64,000 bases of DNA from Acuticoccus kalidii (GCF_021556395.1 NZ_JAKGCS010000010.1:222873-286872); one strand, 5' to 3'; shown: positions 8,016 through 18,500, counted from the first letter of the stretch. The notes: a model not told the origin generated them from the sequence alone. A program made the numbers and translations.

Positions 8016-9344
8016 TCAGGCCGCGTCCCGTTTCTCGACCTCCGGCGTTTCGGCGCGGGCGCGTTCGATCGCCTCGTGCGGGTCGCCGGTGATGAGGCGG
8101 GCAAGGCGCAGATCGCGCGTGTGGATCCAGAACCAGTTGAGCGCGACGCGAAGGCGCGAGGGCAGGCCGATCAAGAAGTAGATGTGGACGATGCCCCACA
8201 GCCACCAGGCGATCGCCCCGCGCAGCTTGATGCGTCCGAAATCGGCGATCGCGCTGCGCCGCCCGATCTGCGCGAGGCTGCCGGCATGTCTGTAGCGGAA
8301 CGGCGGAGGGGCCGGTTCGCCGGCAAGGCGCGCCTTGATGAGGCCCGCCACATAGTGGCCTTCCTGTTTGGCGGCCGGGGCGATGCCGGGAACGGGCGTT
8401 CCGTCGGAATCCGAGAGGGTGACGGTGTCGCCCACCGCGAAGATATCGGGATGGCCGGGCACGGTGAGATCCGCCGCCACCGCGATCCGCCCGGCCCGGT
8501 CGGCCTCGACACCGAGCCAACCGGCGGCGGGTGATGCCCGCACGCCCGCCGCCCAGATGACCGTGCGGGCCGGAAGGTGCCTGTCGGCGAGCCGCACGCC
8601 CTCGGCATCGCAATGCGTCACCGGCGAATCGAGGATCACCTCGGCGCCCAATGTTTCGAGCGAACGGGCGGCGTAGGCGGATAGGTCCGCGTCATAGCCT
8701 TGGAGGATGCGCGGGCCGGCCTCGGCGAGGATCACGCGGGCGCGCGAAGTCTCGATGAAGCGAAACTCCGCGGGCAGCGTATCGCGCGCCATCTCGGCGA
8801 TCGTACCGGCGAGCTCCACCCCGGTCGGCCCACCGCCGACGACCACGAAAGTGAGCCACGCGGCGCGCTCGGCCGGATCGCTCGCGAGTTCGGCCTTCTC
8901 GAAGGCGAGAAGGATGCGGCCGCGAATTTCCGTCGCGTCCTCGATCGTCTTGAGGCCGGGCGCGAACGGCTCCCATTCGTCGTGTCCGAAATAAGCGTGC
9001 CGGGCGCCGGTCGCGAGGACGAGCGTGTCGTAGGGCAGGCGCGCGCCGCTCTCGAGGCGCACCTCGCGTGCGGGCACGTCGACCCCGATCACGGTGTCGA
9101 GGCGTGTCGTCGCGTTCTTCTGGTGCCGCAGGATGTGGCGCAGCGGCCAGGCGATCTCCGACGGCGCGAGCGAGGCCGTCGCCGCCTGGTAGAGGAGCGG
9201 CTGGAAGATGTGGTGATTGCGCTGGTCGACGAGGGTAACGTCGACCTCCGCCTTCGCGAGGCCGATGACGGCGGCGTGCCCACCAAAGCCGCCGCCGACG
9301 ACGACGACGCGGTGACGCAACGGGGCGCCGGGTTGATCGATCAT
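8016..9344 (-). CDS. ndh: Type II NADH:quinone oxidoreductase (NDH-2)
   Basis: This flavoprotein of 442 residues passes electrons from NADH to quinone without pumping protons. It has the FAD-binding VVVVGGGFGG at residue 14, the NDH-2 hallmark QPLLYQAATASLAPSEIAWPLR, a second nucleotide site FVVVGGGPTGVELAG, and the AVGDT/AAKQEGHYVA segment. The C-terminal part (IAWWLWGIVHIYFLIG) is a membrane anchor. The start is preceded by a strong GGAGGAG. It converges with the MetE-like gene, with 18 bases between the two stop codons. Confidence 0.92.
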   Translation of the reverse strand: MIDQPGAPLRHRVVVVGGGFGGHAAVIGLAKAEVDVTLVDQRNHHIFQPLLYQAATASLAPSEIAWPLRHILRHQKNATTRLDTVIGVDVPAREVRLESGARLPYDTLVLATGARHAYFGHDEWEPFAPGLKTIEDATEIRGRILLAFEKAELASDPAERAAWLTFVVVGGGPTGVELAGTIAEMARDTLPAEFRFIETSRARVILAEAGPRILQGYDADLSAYAARSLETLGAEVILDSPVTHCDAEGVRLADRHLPARTVIWAAGVRASPAAGWLGVEADRAGRIAVAADLTVPGHPDIFAVGDTVTLSDSDGTPVPGIAPAAKQEGHYVAGLIKARLAGEPAPPPFRYRHAGSLAQIGRRSAIADFGRIKLRGAIAWWLWGIVHIYFLIGLPSRLRVALNWFWIHTRDLRLARLITGDPHEAIERARAETPEVEKRDAA

Positions 9345-9434
9345 GTGATCTCCTCCGACCGTTCGCGCGATAACTCCCTTGATATGGGCCGAACGCGCCT
9401 TGCTGCCAGGCGCGCCGGTCCCCCTCCGGCGCGT

Positions 9435-9917
9435 TCAGGGGGTGGTCTGTTGCCGCCCGTCTTCGTCGGTCTCGCCATAGAGGCGGGCATAGCGCTCGGC
9501 GAGGGGGTGGAGGAGCGTGCTGATCACCCAGAAGAGGATGCTGGTCGACAATCCCAGCATCAGAACCCCGTGCGCCGCCGCGAGCGGCCCCAAAATCGCG
9601 TGCGGCCCCGTCAGGACGACGTTGCCATAGCCGACGGTCGTGAAGCTCGTCAGCGCGAAATAATAGGCGAGCTCCAGCGTGTCGAAGGCGCCGATGAGAA
9701 CGAAGACGATGCCCCAGACGAGCACTTGAAGGAGATTGCCGAGGAGGAGGCAGGCGACGACCACGCTCACGAACGCGGTGTCGTGCAGGAAGGTCTTGCG
9801 GCCATGAACCCGTCCGTGCGCCCAATGGAAGAGGCGGAAGAACACGGAGAACAAGGCGCTATAGATCACGGTGCAGCCGGCGATCACGGCAAGGCCGAGA
9901 AGGATCATGTCATCCAT
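9435..9917 (-). CDS. Two-helix potassium channel family protein
   Basis: This membrane protein of 160 residues has an N-terminal helix, a second hydrophobic stretch (VSVVVACLLLGNLLQVLVWGIVFVLIG), a pore helix with selectivity filter TTVGYGN, and a last helix (LGLSTSILFWVISTLL). It has the layout of small ion-channel (Ion_trans_2) proteins, and there is no RCK domain. It lies between ndh and a Na/H antiporter on the same strand, so these three probably serve membrane potential and ion balance. Confidence 0.88.
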   Translation of the reverse strand: MDDMILLGLAVIAGCTVIYSALFSVFFRLFHWAHGRVHGRKTFLHDTAFVSVVVACLLLGNLLQVLVWGIVFVLIGAFDTLELAYYFALTSFTTVGYGNVVLTGPHAILGPLAAAHGVLMLGLSTSILFWVISTLLHPLAERYARLYGETDEDGRQQTTP

Positions 9918-9981
9918 CGATGAGGTTGGTGGCGCGTCATGCTAGCCATTTTCGTCGCGCGTCGCAGTTGAGACAGAGGTG

Positions 9982-11184
9982 TCAGCCCGGTTTGGGCTCG
10001 TGGCCGGCGAGCCAGCGGGCGAGCGGTGTCGCCGTCGCGCCGTGACAGAGGACGCTGAGGCCGATCGTCACCACGGCGACCTGATTGATCAGTGTCGCCG
10101 ACTGCGTCACGGCGTCGATCGCCATGACGGCGAAGACGATGCTCGCCAGCCCGCGCGGACCGAACCAGCCGACGAAGAGCTTCTCCCGCGTCCCGAGGTC
10201 GGTGCCGGAGAGGCTGAGCCAGACCGGCAGCATCCGCACGACGGTGAGGCTGAGGATCGCGTAGACGACGACCTCGACGCGCAGGTCCGAGAGAACCGGC
10301 CCGATCGCCGCGGCGCCGAAGAGCACCCAGAGCGCGAGGGCGAGCGTATCTCCCAGCCCTTCGGCCGCCTCGATGAGGGGCTCCCTGTGCCGTCCCTCGA
10401 GGGCGCCGAAGGCGAGGCCGGCGACGAAGCAGGCGATGAATCCGCTGCCCCCGATCTGTTGGGCGGAACCGAAACAGGCGAGTGCGAGCGCCGGCACCAG
10501 CACCTGACGCCAGCTCACCGAAATCCAGCCGCGTGCCGAGGCTGCCCCGATCGCACGCACCGCAAGGATGCTGAAGATCAGCCCGATGCCGATGCCGAGC
10601 CCGATCTCGCGCGCCGCCACCTGAAGGGCGAAGAGGCCGACCCCGCGATCGCCGATCGAATCGGTCGCGATGGCGAGGGCGACGAGGAAGAAGGGCACGC
10701 AGATCCCATCATTGAGCCCGCTCTCGACATTGAGCGCGGTGCGGATCCGGTTGGGGACGGCCGGATTGGTGACGACCGCCTTGCCGAGGGCGGCGTCCGT
10801 CGGACTGAGCGCGATTGCCAGCACGGCGATCTCGGCAAGGCCCGCGCCTGGAAACAGAACCCACCCGGCGAGGAAGCCGAGCCCGATCGTCAGCGGCAAG
10901 CCGCCGAGGAGGAGGCGCTGCGGCAGGGAGCGGATCTTCCGCAGCTCCGTCATGTCGGTGTTCGAGGCATCGGTGAAGAGGACGAGGGCGAGCGCGAGCT
11001 CGGCGAGGATCCGCAGATCCTCCGCCTCGATCCCGACCTCGAGGAGGCCGAAACCATATTGGCCGAGCATCAATCCGATCACAGCGAAGAGGACCGCTCC
11101 GGCGAAGGGGGTGCGTTCGACCGCATTGGCGCTCGCGCCATAGACGAGCACGATCAAGGCGAGGACGGTCACCGTTTCATACAT
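9982..11184 (-). CDS. Cation:proton antiporter (CPA1/NhaP-like)
   Basis: This polytopic membrane protein of 400 residues has 11 to 12 predicted helices. The conserved ALSPTDAALGKAVV and ESGLNDGICVPFF motifs match the ND-type acidic ion site of CPA1 exchangers. The C-terminus (FVGWFGPRGLASIVF) matches the conserved GPRG element. It probably exchanges Na or K for protons at the inner membrane. It lacks a long cytoplasmic tail. Confidence 0.9.
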   Translation of the reverse strand: MYETVTVLALIVLVYGASANAVERTPFAGAVLFAVIGLMLGQYGFGLLEVGIEAEDLRILAELALALVLFTDASNTDMTELRKIRSLPQRLLLGGLPLTIGLGFLAGWVLFPGAGLAEIAVLAIALSPTDAALGKAVVTNPAVPNRIRTALNVESGLNDGICVPFFLVALAIATDSIGDRGVGLFALQVAAREIGLGIGIGLIFSILAVRAIGAASARGWISVSWRQVLVPALALACFGSAQQIGGSGFIACFVAGLAFGALEGRHREPLIEAAEGLGDTLALALWVLFGAAAIGPVLSDLRVEVVVYAILSLTVVRMLPVWLSLSGTDLGTREKLFVGWFGPRGLASIVFAVMAIDAVTQSATLINQVAVVTIGLSVLCHGATATPLARWLAGHEPKPG

Positions 11185-11510
11185 GAGGCCGTGTTCTCCC
11201 GATCGCTTTCGTCACGCAGAGCCGCGATGGAGTCGGCGTGCCGGCGTGGGGGCGAGGCCGTCCAGGCAACAAGGTTCGATGTCGCCCCGCGATAGTCGGT
11301 GATTCGCCGCGCGTCCAATTCTCACAGCGCAGGTCTGTGCAAAAGGCAACACGCAAAGGTATGGGGAAGATCAGATTGCAACGAAGACGCCGGGAACACA
11401 GCGGGAAGACAAGGGAAGGCCACGGTGAAGCGCATTGCATTAAAGTCTACTGTCGCCGTTGTGCTGCATTTCCTCTAGTCAAGCGAAAAAGGATGCGGTA
11501 GCGTCATCAG
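11185..11510. other. Intergenic region between antiporter and small SH3-like gene
   Basis: These 326 bases separate divergent genes and must carry both promoters. I see no open frame with a ribosome site, no strong hairpin and no match to the EcfG or sigma-54 consensus. Confidence 0.5.
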
Positions 11511-11828
11511 ATGCTTACGAGCATTCGCATAATTGTCGGGGTCGGCCTCGTCCTCGCCGCCACAGCCGCGTGGTCGGATCAGATCGACGCCCTCTCTTTG
11601 TCGTCCGACGCCTGGTTGCGCGAGGGCCCGTCGACGGCTGACCGGCGCATCACCGGCGTCTCCCGCGGGACAGCCGTCCTCGAAATGGCCGATGCCGAAA
11701 CCCTCGCCGAAGACCTCCGGGACCGTTGGGTTCAGGTCTACGTCCTCGAAGGACGAGCCGCCGGCCGCGAGGGGTGGATCTGGGGCCGTCTGATCGGCTG
11801 CTGCAAAGCCCACGAATGGCTCGACTGA
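11511..11828 (+). CDS. Small exported SH3-like domain protein
   Basis: This protein of 105 residues has an N-terminal signal-like helix (IRIIVGVGLVLAATAAWSDQ). The remainder looks like a single bacterial SH3 domain: LSSDAWLREGPSTADRRITGVSRGTAV, then RWVQVYVLEGRAAGREGWIWGRLI. Such domains occur in periplasmic proteins that bind cell-wall peptides or metals. Two cysteines near the end (IGCCKAHEW) could be oxidised in the periplasm. It is a single-gene unit with no functional neighbour. Confidence 0.7.
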   Translation: MLTSIRIIVGVGLVLAATAAWSDQIDALSLSSDAWLREGPSTADRRITGVSRGTAVLEMADAETLAEDLRDRWVQVYVLEGRAAGREGWIWGRLIGCCKAHEWLD

Positions 11829-12140
11829 CGGCATGTGAGTCCCCGGTCCGGGAACGTCGTTTGCCAATCTCCACCGCCGCAAATCCAGTCTAGAAACCGC
11901 GCGCCGACCCACCGCGCGCCGATGACCTGCGTCATGGCGTCATCGGCGACGGCCTTCGCCGCGCCGCGCCGCGTGGACCGGCGAACACGCCCGCCTCAAC
12001 CAGAACGCGCCCGTCCGAATCTCGCTGTGCGCCGGCCGTGTCCGTCAGGGCGGGCGGGCCATTGGCGCGACCGCCCTCGATCGGCGTCGCCGCGCTGCCG
12101 GGCGGGCTGACAGCGGGGCCCACGCGCCCTATTGTCCACG
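11829..12140. other. Intergenic region upstream of the TPP riboswitch
   Basis: This very GC-rich stretch must hold the thiME promoter close to the riboswitch. A short direct repeat CCGCGCGCCGA occurs twice near 11901-11926. I see no gene. Confidence 0.4.
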
Positions 12141-12219
12141 GACCGACGGGGGCGTCCGGGCGACCGGGCTGAGAAGCACCCTTGGAACCTGAACCAGATC
12201 ATGCTGGCGGAGGGAGAGC
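12141..12219 (+). promoter_or_regulatory. TPP riboswitch (THI element)
   Basis: The conserved THI-box parts occur in order: a GGGGGCGTCC-like 5' strand, then GGGCTGAGA, ACCCTTGGAACCTGA and CCAGATCATGCTGGCG, and the closing GGAGGGA. It ends about 55 bases before thiM. This fits translational control by sequestration of the thiM ribosome site, as is common in proteobacteria. TPP should shut off the operon. Confidence 0.95.
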
Positions 12220-12272
12220 GGTCGACAGGATAAGCCCGGTCGCATCCTCGCTTTCCCTCCCTTGGAGGAACG

Positions 12273-13046
12273 ATGACGCCTGGCGAGACCCTCACCGCAA
12301 TGCGAGCCGCGCGGCCGCTCGCCCACACCATCACCAATTATGTCGCGATGAACACCGCGGCGAACGCGCTCCTTGCGGCCGGCGCCTCGCCCGCGATGGT
12401 GCACGCGCCGGAAGAAGCCGGCGACTTTGCCGCAATCGCCGGCGCGCTTTCGGTCAATATCGGGACGCTCTCGCCTTTATGGGTGGCGGGGATGAAGGCC
12501 GCGATCGCGGGCGCCAAGGGGGCGGGACGGCCCTGGGTGCTCGATCCCGTCGCCCATTTCGCGACCCCCTGGCGGTCCGGCGTAACGCGCGAGCTCCTTG
12601 CGGAGCGCCCGACGATCGTGCGCGGCAACGCGTCGGAGATCATTGCCCTGTCCGGGGCATCCTCGGCAGGGCGCGGGGTCGATGCCGGCGATGCCGTCGA
12701 CGCGGCGCGGGAGGCGGCCGAAGCGCTCGCGCGGGAGACCGGCGGCGTCGTCGCCGTCACGGGCGAGATCGACCTCGTGACGGATGGGGAACGCGCCGTG
12801 CGGATCCGCGGCGGGTCGGACCTCATGCCGATGGTGACGGCGCTCGGCTGCGCCCTGTCGGCCCTCACCGGCGCCTATGCCGCCGTCGCCGGTCCGTTCG
12901 ATGCCGCGCATGGGGCGTGCTGCCATTTCGCGGCGGCCGGCGAGATCGCCGAACGGGGCGCCGACGGGCCGGGCACCTTCGCCGTCCGCTTCATCGACGC
13001 GCTCGCGAAGGTGACGCCGGCCGACGTCGAGGGGCGCTCGCAATGA
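12273..13046 (+). CDS. thiM: Hydroxyethylthiazole kinase
   Basis: This protein of 257 residues phosphorylates 4-methyl-5-(2-hydroxyethyl)thiazole in thiamine salvage. It has the N-terminal HTITNYVAMNTAANALLAAGASPAMV, the VLDPVA strand, RGNASEI, and the C-terminal glycine-rich MVTALGCALSALTGAYAA anion hole. It follows the TPP riboswitch and has a GGAGGA ribosome site. Its stop overlaps the thiE start by four bases. Confidence 0.96.
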   Translation: MTPGETLTAMRAARPLAHTITNYVAMNTAANALLAAGASPAMVHAPEEAGDFAAIAGALSVNIGTLSPLWVAGMKAAIAGAKGAGRPWVLDPVAHFATPWRSGVTRELLAERPTIVRGNASEIIALSGASSAGRGVDAGDAVDAAREAAEALARETGGVVAVTGEIDLVTDGERAVRIRGGSDLMPMVTALGCALSALTGAYAAVAGPFDAAHGACCHFAAAGEIAERGADGPGTFAVRFIDALAKVTPADVEGRSQ

Positions 13047-13672
13047 GGCGCTTCGATCTTTCGGTCTATCTCGTCGCCGATCCGGCCATCTGTTCGCTCG
13101 GCCTTCTCGAGGCGGTGCGCGAGGCCGTGGCGGGCGGCGTCACGATGGTTCAGCTCCGCGACAAGACGGGCTCGACCGCCGAGCGCACCGCCGCGGCGCG
13201 CGCGTTGAAGGGGGTGCTCGCCGGCAGCGGCGTTCCGCTCCTCGTCAACGACGATATCGAGGCGGCGCTCGCGGCGGACGCGGACGGGGTGCATATCGGC
13301 CAGGACGACGGCGATCCGCAGACGGTGCGCGATGCGATCGGGCCTGACCGGATCCTCGGCCTTTCGGTCGAGACGGTGGGCCTCGCCCGCGCCGCCCACC
13401 CGGCGGCGGACTATCTCGGCGTCGGCCCCGTCTTTGCGACGGCGACGAAGCCCGGACATGCGCCGCCGCTCGGCTTTGAAGGACTTGCCGAGATCGTCGC
13501 CGCAACGGATCGGCCGACGGTCGCGATCGGCGGCCTTCAGGCGATCCATGCACCGCGAATCACCGCCGATGGCATAGCCGTCGTCACGGCGATCTGCGCC
13601 GCGTCCGATCCGCGCGCGGCGGCGCGGGAGATCGCCGAGGCGATGGCGCGGGCGCGGGCGCCACGGGCGTGA
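13043..13672 (+). CDS. thiE: Thiamine-phosphate synthase
   Basis: This TIM-barrel enzyme of 209 residues joins thiazole phosphate and HMP pyrophosphate. The motifs are VTMVQLRDK, LLVNDDIEAALAADADGVHIGQDD, YLGVGPVFATATKPGH and the phosphate-binding VAIGGLQ. The start overlaps the thiM stop (ATGA), so the two are translationally coupled and share the riboswitch. No thiC or thiD is in the window, so this locus makes a salvage route. Confidence 0.96.
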   Translation: MRRFDLSVYLVADPAICSLGLLEAVREAVAGGVTMVQLRDKTGSTAERTAAARALKGVLAGSGVPLLVNDDIEAALAADADGVHIGQDDGDPQTVRDAIGPDRILGLSVETVGLARAAHPAADYLGVGPVFATATKPGHAPPLGFEGLAEIVAATDRPTVAIGGLQAIHAPRITADGIAVVTAICAASDPRAAAREIAEAMARARAPRA

Positions 13673-13898
13673 GCGAAAGGCGGTGCGGATCGCGATCGAT
13701 TCGCGCCGTCCCGCGTCGCCCGATTCGGCCGGCGCTCGGGACCGGCAAGGCGAATCGGCGCAAAGCCACGCCTGCAGAGGGGCGATTGCTTGCGGAACGG
13801 ATTTTGGAAAGACGGCTGTTATATGGGGTGGGAGCGACCCATTCTCGCCTCCGCTTCAGAGCGGGCTGCGGCGGGCAATGCCTGCAACAGCGAGAAGG
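13673..13898. other. Intergenic region between thiE and tRNA-Asn
   Basis: These 226 bases contain no convincing gene. I looked for a cobalamin riboswitch serving the following cob genes and found none of its conserved blocks. Confidence 0.5.
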
Positions 13899-13973
13899 TG
13901 GCTCCCCGGGCCGGATTCGAACCAGCGACCAACCGGTTAACAGCCGGTTGCTCTACCACTGAGCTACCGGGGA
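13899..13973 (-). tRNA. tRNA-Asn (GTT)
   Basis: The reverse strand folds as a complete 75-base tRNA. The acceptor is TCCCCGG paired with CCGGGGA, the D arm is AGCTCAGTGGTAGAGC, the anticodon stem is CCGGC/GCCGG-like with loop CTGTTAACC, and the T arm is GGTTCGAATCC. CCA is encoded. The anticodon GTT reads AAC/AAU. Confidence 0.97.
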
Positions 13974-14037
13974 ATGACGCCGCGGCGTTGGGGCGATATA
14001 GCAACGCTCCCTCAGAGACGCAACACCGGATCGTGAC

Positions 14038-14574
14038 GTGTGTGAATATCCTTTCGTCCTCGTCGTCGGCGGGGCCCGTTCGGGGAAATCTCGATACGCG
14101 GAAACCCTGGCTGCCCGCTCCGGCGCGGCGGTCACCTACCTCGCCACCGCCGGTCCGCCTCGGGACGCGGAGATGGCGGAGCGAATCGCCACCCATCAAG
14201 CACGGCGGCCGCCGGAATGGTCGACCCGCGAGATCACCGTGTCGATCGCCGAGACCGTGCGGCAGGCGCGCGGTGTCCTCCTCGTCGACTGCATGACGCT
14301 GTGGCTCACGAATCTCGTCCTCTCGGAGCGGAATGTCGCAGGGGAGACGGAAACGCTACTCGACGCGATCGCCGCGCGTCAGGCGGCGATCGTCGCGATC
14401 AGCAACGAGGTCGGGGAGGGGATCGTGCCGGCGACGGCGCTCGGACGCGCCTTTCGGGATCAGCAGGGTGTGTTAAACCAACGCTTGGCGAGCGCGGCCT
14501 CGACCGTCGTGAAGATGGTCGCGGGCTGCCCCCTCATCGTGAAACCCACGAGCCAGCCGGAGCTGACTTTATGA
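14038..14574 (+). CDS. cobU: Bifunctional adenosylcobinamide kinase/guanylyltransferase
   Basis: This protein of 178 residues (CobP in aerobic nomenclature) phosphorylates adenosylcobinamide and transfers GMP to it, in nucleotide-loop assembly of cobalamin. It has P-loop VGGARSGKSRYAE at residue 10, THQARRPPEW (the GMP-binding histidine region), VDCMTLWLTNL, and SNEVGEGIVP. The start is a GTG just past the oppositely oriented tRNA-Asn, with no clear ribosome site. It overlaps cobW by four bases and opens the cob operon. Confidence 0.95.
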   Translation: MCEYPFVLVVGGARSGKSRYAETLAARSGAAVTYLATAGPPRDAEMAERIATHQARRPPEWSTREITVSIAETVRQARGVLLVDCMTLWLTNLVLSERNVAGETETLLDAIAARQAAIVAISNEVGEGIVPATALGRAFRDQQGVLNQRLASAASTVVKMVAGCPLIVKPTSQPELTL

Positions 14575-15575
14575 GCCAACGCATTCCCGTCACGATCGTC
14601 ACCGGTTTTCTCGGGGCGGGGAAGACGACGCTGATCAAGCGCCTGATCGAAGAGGCAAACGGCGCGCGTATCGGTCTGATCGTCAACGAGTTCGGCGATC
14701 TCGGCTTCGATGGGGCGATGCTGTCCGGCTGCCTCGATCCCGATTGCGCGGACGATGTCGTCGAGCTCACAAACGGCTGCCTGTGCTGCACCGTGGCGGA
14801 TGATTTCGTGCCAGCGCTCGAGCAGCTTCTGAACCGTGCCGACCCGCCCGAGCGCATCGTGATCGAGACCTCGGGCCTCGCGCTTCCCCAGCCGCTGATC
14901 GCCGCCTTCGCCTGGCCGAGCGTCAAGCCGCGCGTCACGGTCGACGCCGTCGTCACCCTCGTCGACGTGCCGGCCGTCGCGGCGGGCCGCTTCGCGCACG
15001 ATCCGCAAGCCGTCGAGGCGGAGCGCAAGGCCGACGAATCGCTCGACCATCACACCCCGCTCGAAGAGCTCTTCGAGGACCAGTTGAAGGCCGCCGATCT
15101 CGTCGTCCTGTCGAAGACCGGCGATCTCGACAAGGCGACGATCGAGACCGTCCGCAGCACCGTCGCCGGCGAGATCCGCGCCGGTGTCGCGATCGTCGAA
15201 GGGGCGAACGCGACCGTCTTCGGCATCGGCGCCGCCGCGGAGGACGATCCGAAGGCGCGCGACGGCCATCACGGCCACGACACCGACCACGAGCACGACG
15301 ATTTCGAAAGCCGCGTCGTGCCCGCCCGCTTCCCCACAAAGTCGGCGGCGGAGGCGACGCTCGCGCGGCTTGCCGCCGATCCGTCGATCCTGCGCCTCAA
15401 AGGGAGCGTTGCGGTGATCGACAAGCCGGCGCCGCTGTTCGTGCAGGCCGTCGGCCCGCGCGTCGAGACATGGTTCGGCCGGCCCCGTTCCGAGCCGACG
15501 GGCCTCGTCGTCATCGGGCTCAGCCCCATCGATGACGCGCTTCTGACCGGGCTCGGAGCGCCGAAGGCCGCCTAA
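14571..15575 (+). CDS. cobW: CobW-family GTPase of cobalamin biosynthesis
   Basis: This G3E-family GTPase of 334 residues has P-loop TGFLGAGKTTL, the metal-binding GCLCC, the IETSGLALPQP switch and LSKTGD for guanine recognition. A short His/Asp-rich insert (DGHHGHDTDHEHDD near residue 235) is typical of metal-handling members, and a CobW C-terminal domain follows. It is thought to help supply cobalt to the CobNST chelatase, which fits its place directly before cobN (stop and start overlap by one base). Confidence 0.96.
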   Translation: MSQRIPVTIVTGFLGAGKTTLIKRLIEEANGARIGLIVNEFGDLGFDGAMLSGCLDPDCADDVVELTNGCLCCTVADDFVPALEQLLNRADPPERIVIETSGLALPQPLIAAFAWPSVKPRVTVDAVVTLVDVPAVAAGRFAHDPQAVEAERKADESLDHHTPLEELFEDQLKAADLVVLSKTGDLDKATIETVRSTVAGEIRAGVAIVEGANATVFGIGAAAEDDPKARDGHHGHDTDHEHDDFESRVVPARFPTKSAAEATLARLAADPSILRLKGSVAVIDKPAPLFVQAVGPRVETWFGRPRSEPTGLVVIGLSPIDDALLTGLGAPKAA

Positions 15576-18500
15576 TGCATCTCCTCGCCGCCGACGCGCA
15601 GCGTATCGACGACGGTGAGGAGGCCGTTGACCTCGATCTGACGCCCGCGCCCATCGTCTTCCTGTCGGCTGCCGACGGGGAGATCACCGCACTCGTCCAG
15701 GCCGTGCACCGTCATCCCGGCGGGCCGGCTGTTCGCCTCGCGAGCCTCGCCTCGCTCACGCATCCGATGTCCGTCGACCTCCTGGCCGACAAGACGCTGC
15801 GCCACGCGAAGGTGATCGCCGTGCGCATCCTCGGCGGCGAAGGGTACTTCGCCTATGGCGTCGAAACGCTGCGCCGGATCGCGGCCGAGACCGGGGCGAG
15901 GCTGATCATCGTTCCCGGCGAAGCGGCGTTCGACGAGGCGCTCGCCGCCCGCGGCACCGTTCCGCTGGAGGACGCCCGCCGCTTTCACGCTTATTGCCGC
16001 GAGGGCGGGCCGCACAACCGCGACCGCTCGCTCGCTTTCCTGCGCAGCTTCGTGGTGGACGCCCCGCTGCCACCGCCCGCGAGCGCGGTTCCCGCCGCCG
16101 GCCTTTACGCGCGCGGCACCGTTCTGCCCGACGCCGCGGGCCTCGACGTCTTCCCGGACGGGGCGCGTGTCGGTCTCGTCTTTTATCGTTCGCACCTGAT
16201 GGACGGGCTCATCGGCGGGATCGACGCCCTTGTCGAAGGGCTCGCCGCGGCCGGATTGCGCCCGGTGCCGATCTTCGCCTCGAGCCTCAAGGACGAGGTG
16301 GCGGCCGCCGTCATCCGCTCCCTCCTCGAAGAGACCGGAGCGGACGTCGTCCTGACCACGATGGCGTTTTCCGCCGGGGGCGCCGGCTCGGCGCTCGACG
16401 ATCATCGCCGGTTCGTCATCGAGGTCGTCCAGGCAAGCTCCGACATCGCGGCGTGGGAGGAGAGCGCCGCGGGCCTCGGCGTGCGCGATCTCACGATGAG
16501 CGTCGTCACGCCCGAGTTCGACGGCCGCGTCCTCTCCCGCGCCTTCGCCTTCAAGCAACGCGCGGAGCGGGATGAGGCGACCGGGGCCTTTCCTGTGGAT
16601 TTCGCGGCGGTCCCCGACCGCGTCCGCTTCGTCGCCGCGCTCGCGGCCGCACACACGCGCCTCGTCGCGACCGAGGCGGGCGACAAGCGCGTCGCCTTGG
16701 TGCTCGCCAATTATCCCGGCAAAGACGGACGCATCGCGAACGGGGTGGGGTTCGACACGCCCGCCTCGACCGTCAACGTCCTCGCCGCGCTCGAAAAGGC
16801 AGGATACGACGTCGCCGGCGCGCCGCGCGATGGGGCCGGGCTGATGGAGCGTCTTCTCGCCGGCCGGGCCGATCCGCCGGCGCGGCTTTCCCTTGCAACC
16901 TACAAAGCGTGGTTCGCGCGCCTTCCCGGGGCGGCGCGTGAGGCGGTCGAAACCGCCTGGGGCGCGGTCGAAGATGATCCGATGGTGCGTCACGAGGCGA
17001 TCGCGATCCCCGCGCATCGCTTCGGCAACGCGCTCGTCGCGATCCAGCCGACGCGGGCCTATGAGCGCGATCCGAAGGCGACTTATCACGATCCGGCGCT
17101 CGTCCCGACGCACGCTTATCTCGCTTTTTATCTCTATCTGCGCGAAACGTTCGGCGCCCATGCGGTGATCCACATGGGCAAGCACGGCAACATGGAGTGG
17201 CTGCCGGGCAAAGCCGTCGGCCTATCGGAAACGTGCTGGCCGGAGATCGCCTTCGGCCCGATGCCGCATCTTTATCCCTTCATCGTCAACGATCCGGGCG
17301 AGGGCACGCAGGCCAAACGCCGCGCCCAGGCCGTCATCGTCGACCATCTGACCCCCGCCATGACGCGGGCCGAAAGCCACGGGCGCGCCCTCGAGCTCGA
17401 AACGCTGATCGACGAGTATGCGCTCGCCCGCGCCCTCGATCCGAAACGCGCCGAACGACTCGCGGGCGATATTCTGGAGGTCGCCGAACGTCACGGCTTC
17501 GCGGCCGACCTCGCGCTCGACCTTGCCGACCGGGACGCCGCGATCGCCGAACTCGATGCCCATATCTGCGATCTCAAGGAGATGCAGATCCGTGACGGGC
17601 TTCATATTCTCGGCGAAAGCCCGGCCGGCACCCAGCGGCGCGATCTCCTCGCCGCGATCGCCCGCGCGCCGCGAGGCGGCGGTCCGGCCGACGGCTCGCT
17701 ATTGCGCGCGATCGCGGCCGATTTCGGCCTCGGCTTCGATCCCCTCGACGCCGCGATGGCCGAGACATGGACCGGTCCGCGCCCCAAGCCGCTCGATCAT
17801 GCCGAGACGCCCTGGCGGACCGTCGGCGACACGGTGGAGCGGCTCGAGGCCCACGCCGCTCTCCTCCTCGAAGGTGAGGTCGAGCCCGGCGAGACGGCCC
17901 GCCCGATCCTCGCCGCGATGGAGACGATCGGCGCGGATCTCGACCGGTCCGGCCCGGCGGAGATTGCGGCGCTTCTCGGCGGTCTTGCCGGACGCTTCAC
18001 GCCACCGGGGCCCTCCGGCGCGCCGACGCGGGGGCGGCCGGACGTGCTGCCCACCGGCCGCAACTTCTTCGCGGTGGACATTCGCGGCATTCCGACCCGC
18101 GCGGCCTGGGCGATCGGCTCGGCCGCGGCCGAGCGGGTGGTGGAGCGATACGTGATGGAAGAGGGCGATTGGCCGCGCTCCATCGTCCTCACCTGTTGGG
18201 GCACGGCGAACATGCGCACCGGCGGCGACGATATCGCCCAGGCGCTCGCCCTCATCGGGGCGGAACCGGTCTGGGACGGAGCGCGCCTCACCGGCTTTAC
18301 CGTGCGCAGCCTCTCCGAACTCGCGCGGCCTCGGGTCGACGTCACGCTCCGCGTGTCCGGTTTCTTCCGCGATGCCTTTCCCGAGCAGATCGCGCTGTTC
18401 GATTCGGCCGCCCGTGCCGTCGCCGAGCGCGACGAGCCGGACGACCAGAACCCCGTCCGCGCCCGCTTCCGCGAATCCGGCGGCGAAATTTCCGTCTTCG

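Noticed and set aside
12182..13042. Long upstream extension of the thiE frame
   Set aside because: It overlaps thiM completely in another frame; thiE starts at the ATGA overlap.
13796..13822. GGAAC before the tRNA-Asn region, considered as an EcfG promoter
   Set aside because: No CGTT occurs 16 or 17 bases downstream and no suitable gene follows.
13673..14037. Possible cobalamin riboswitch before cobU
   Set aside because: None of the conserved riboswitch blocks is present, and most of the space is taken by tRNA-Asn on the other strand.
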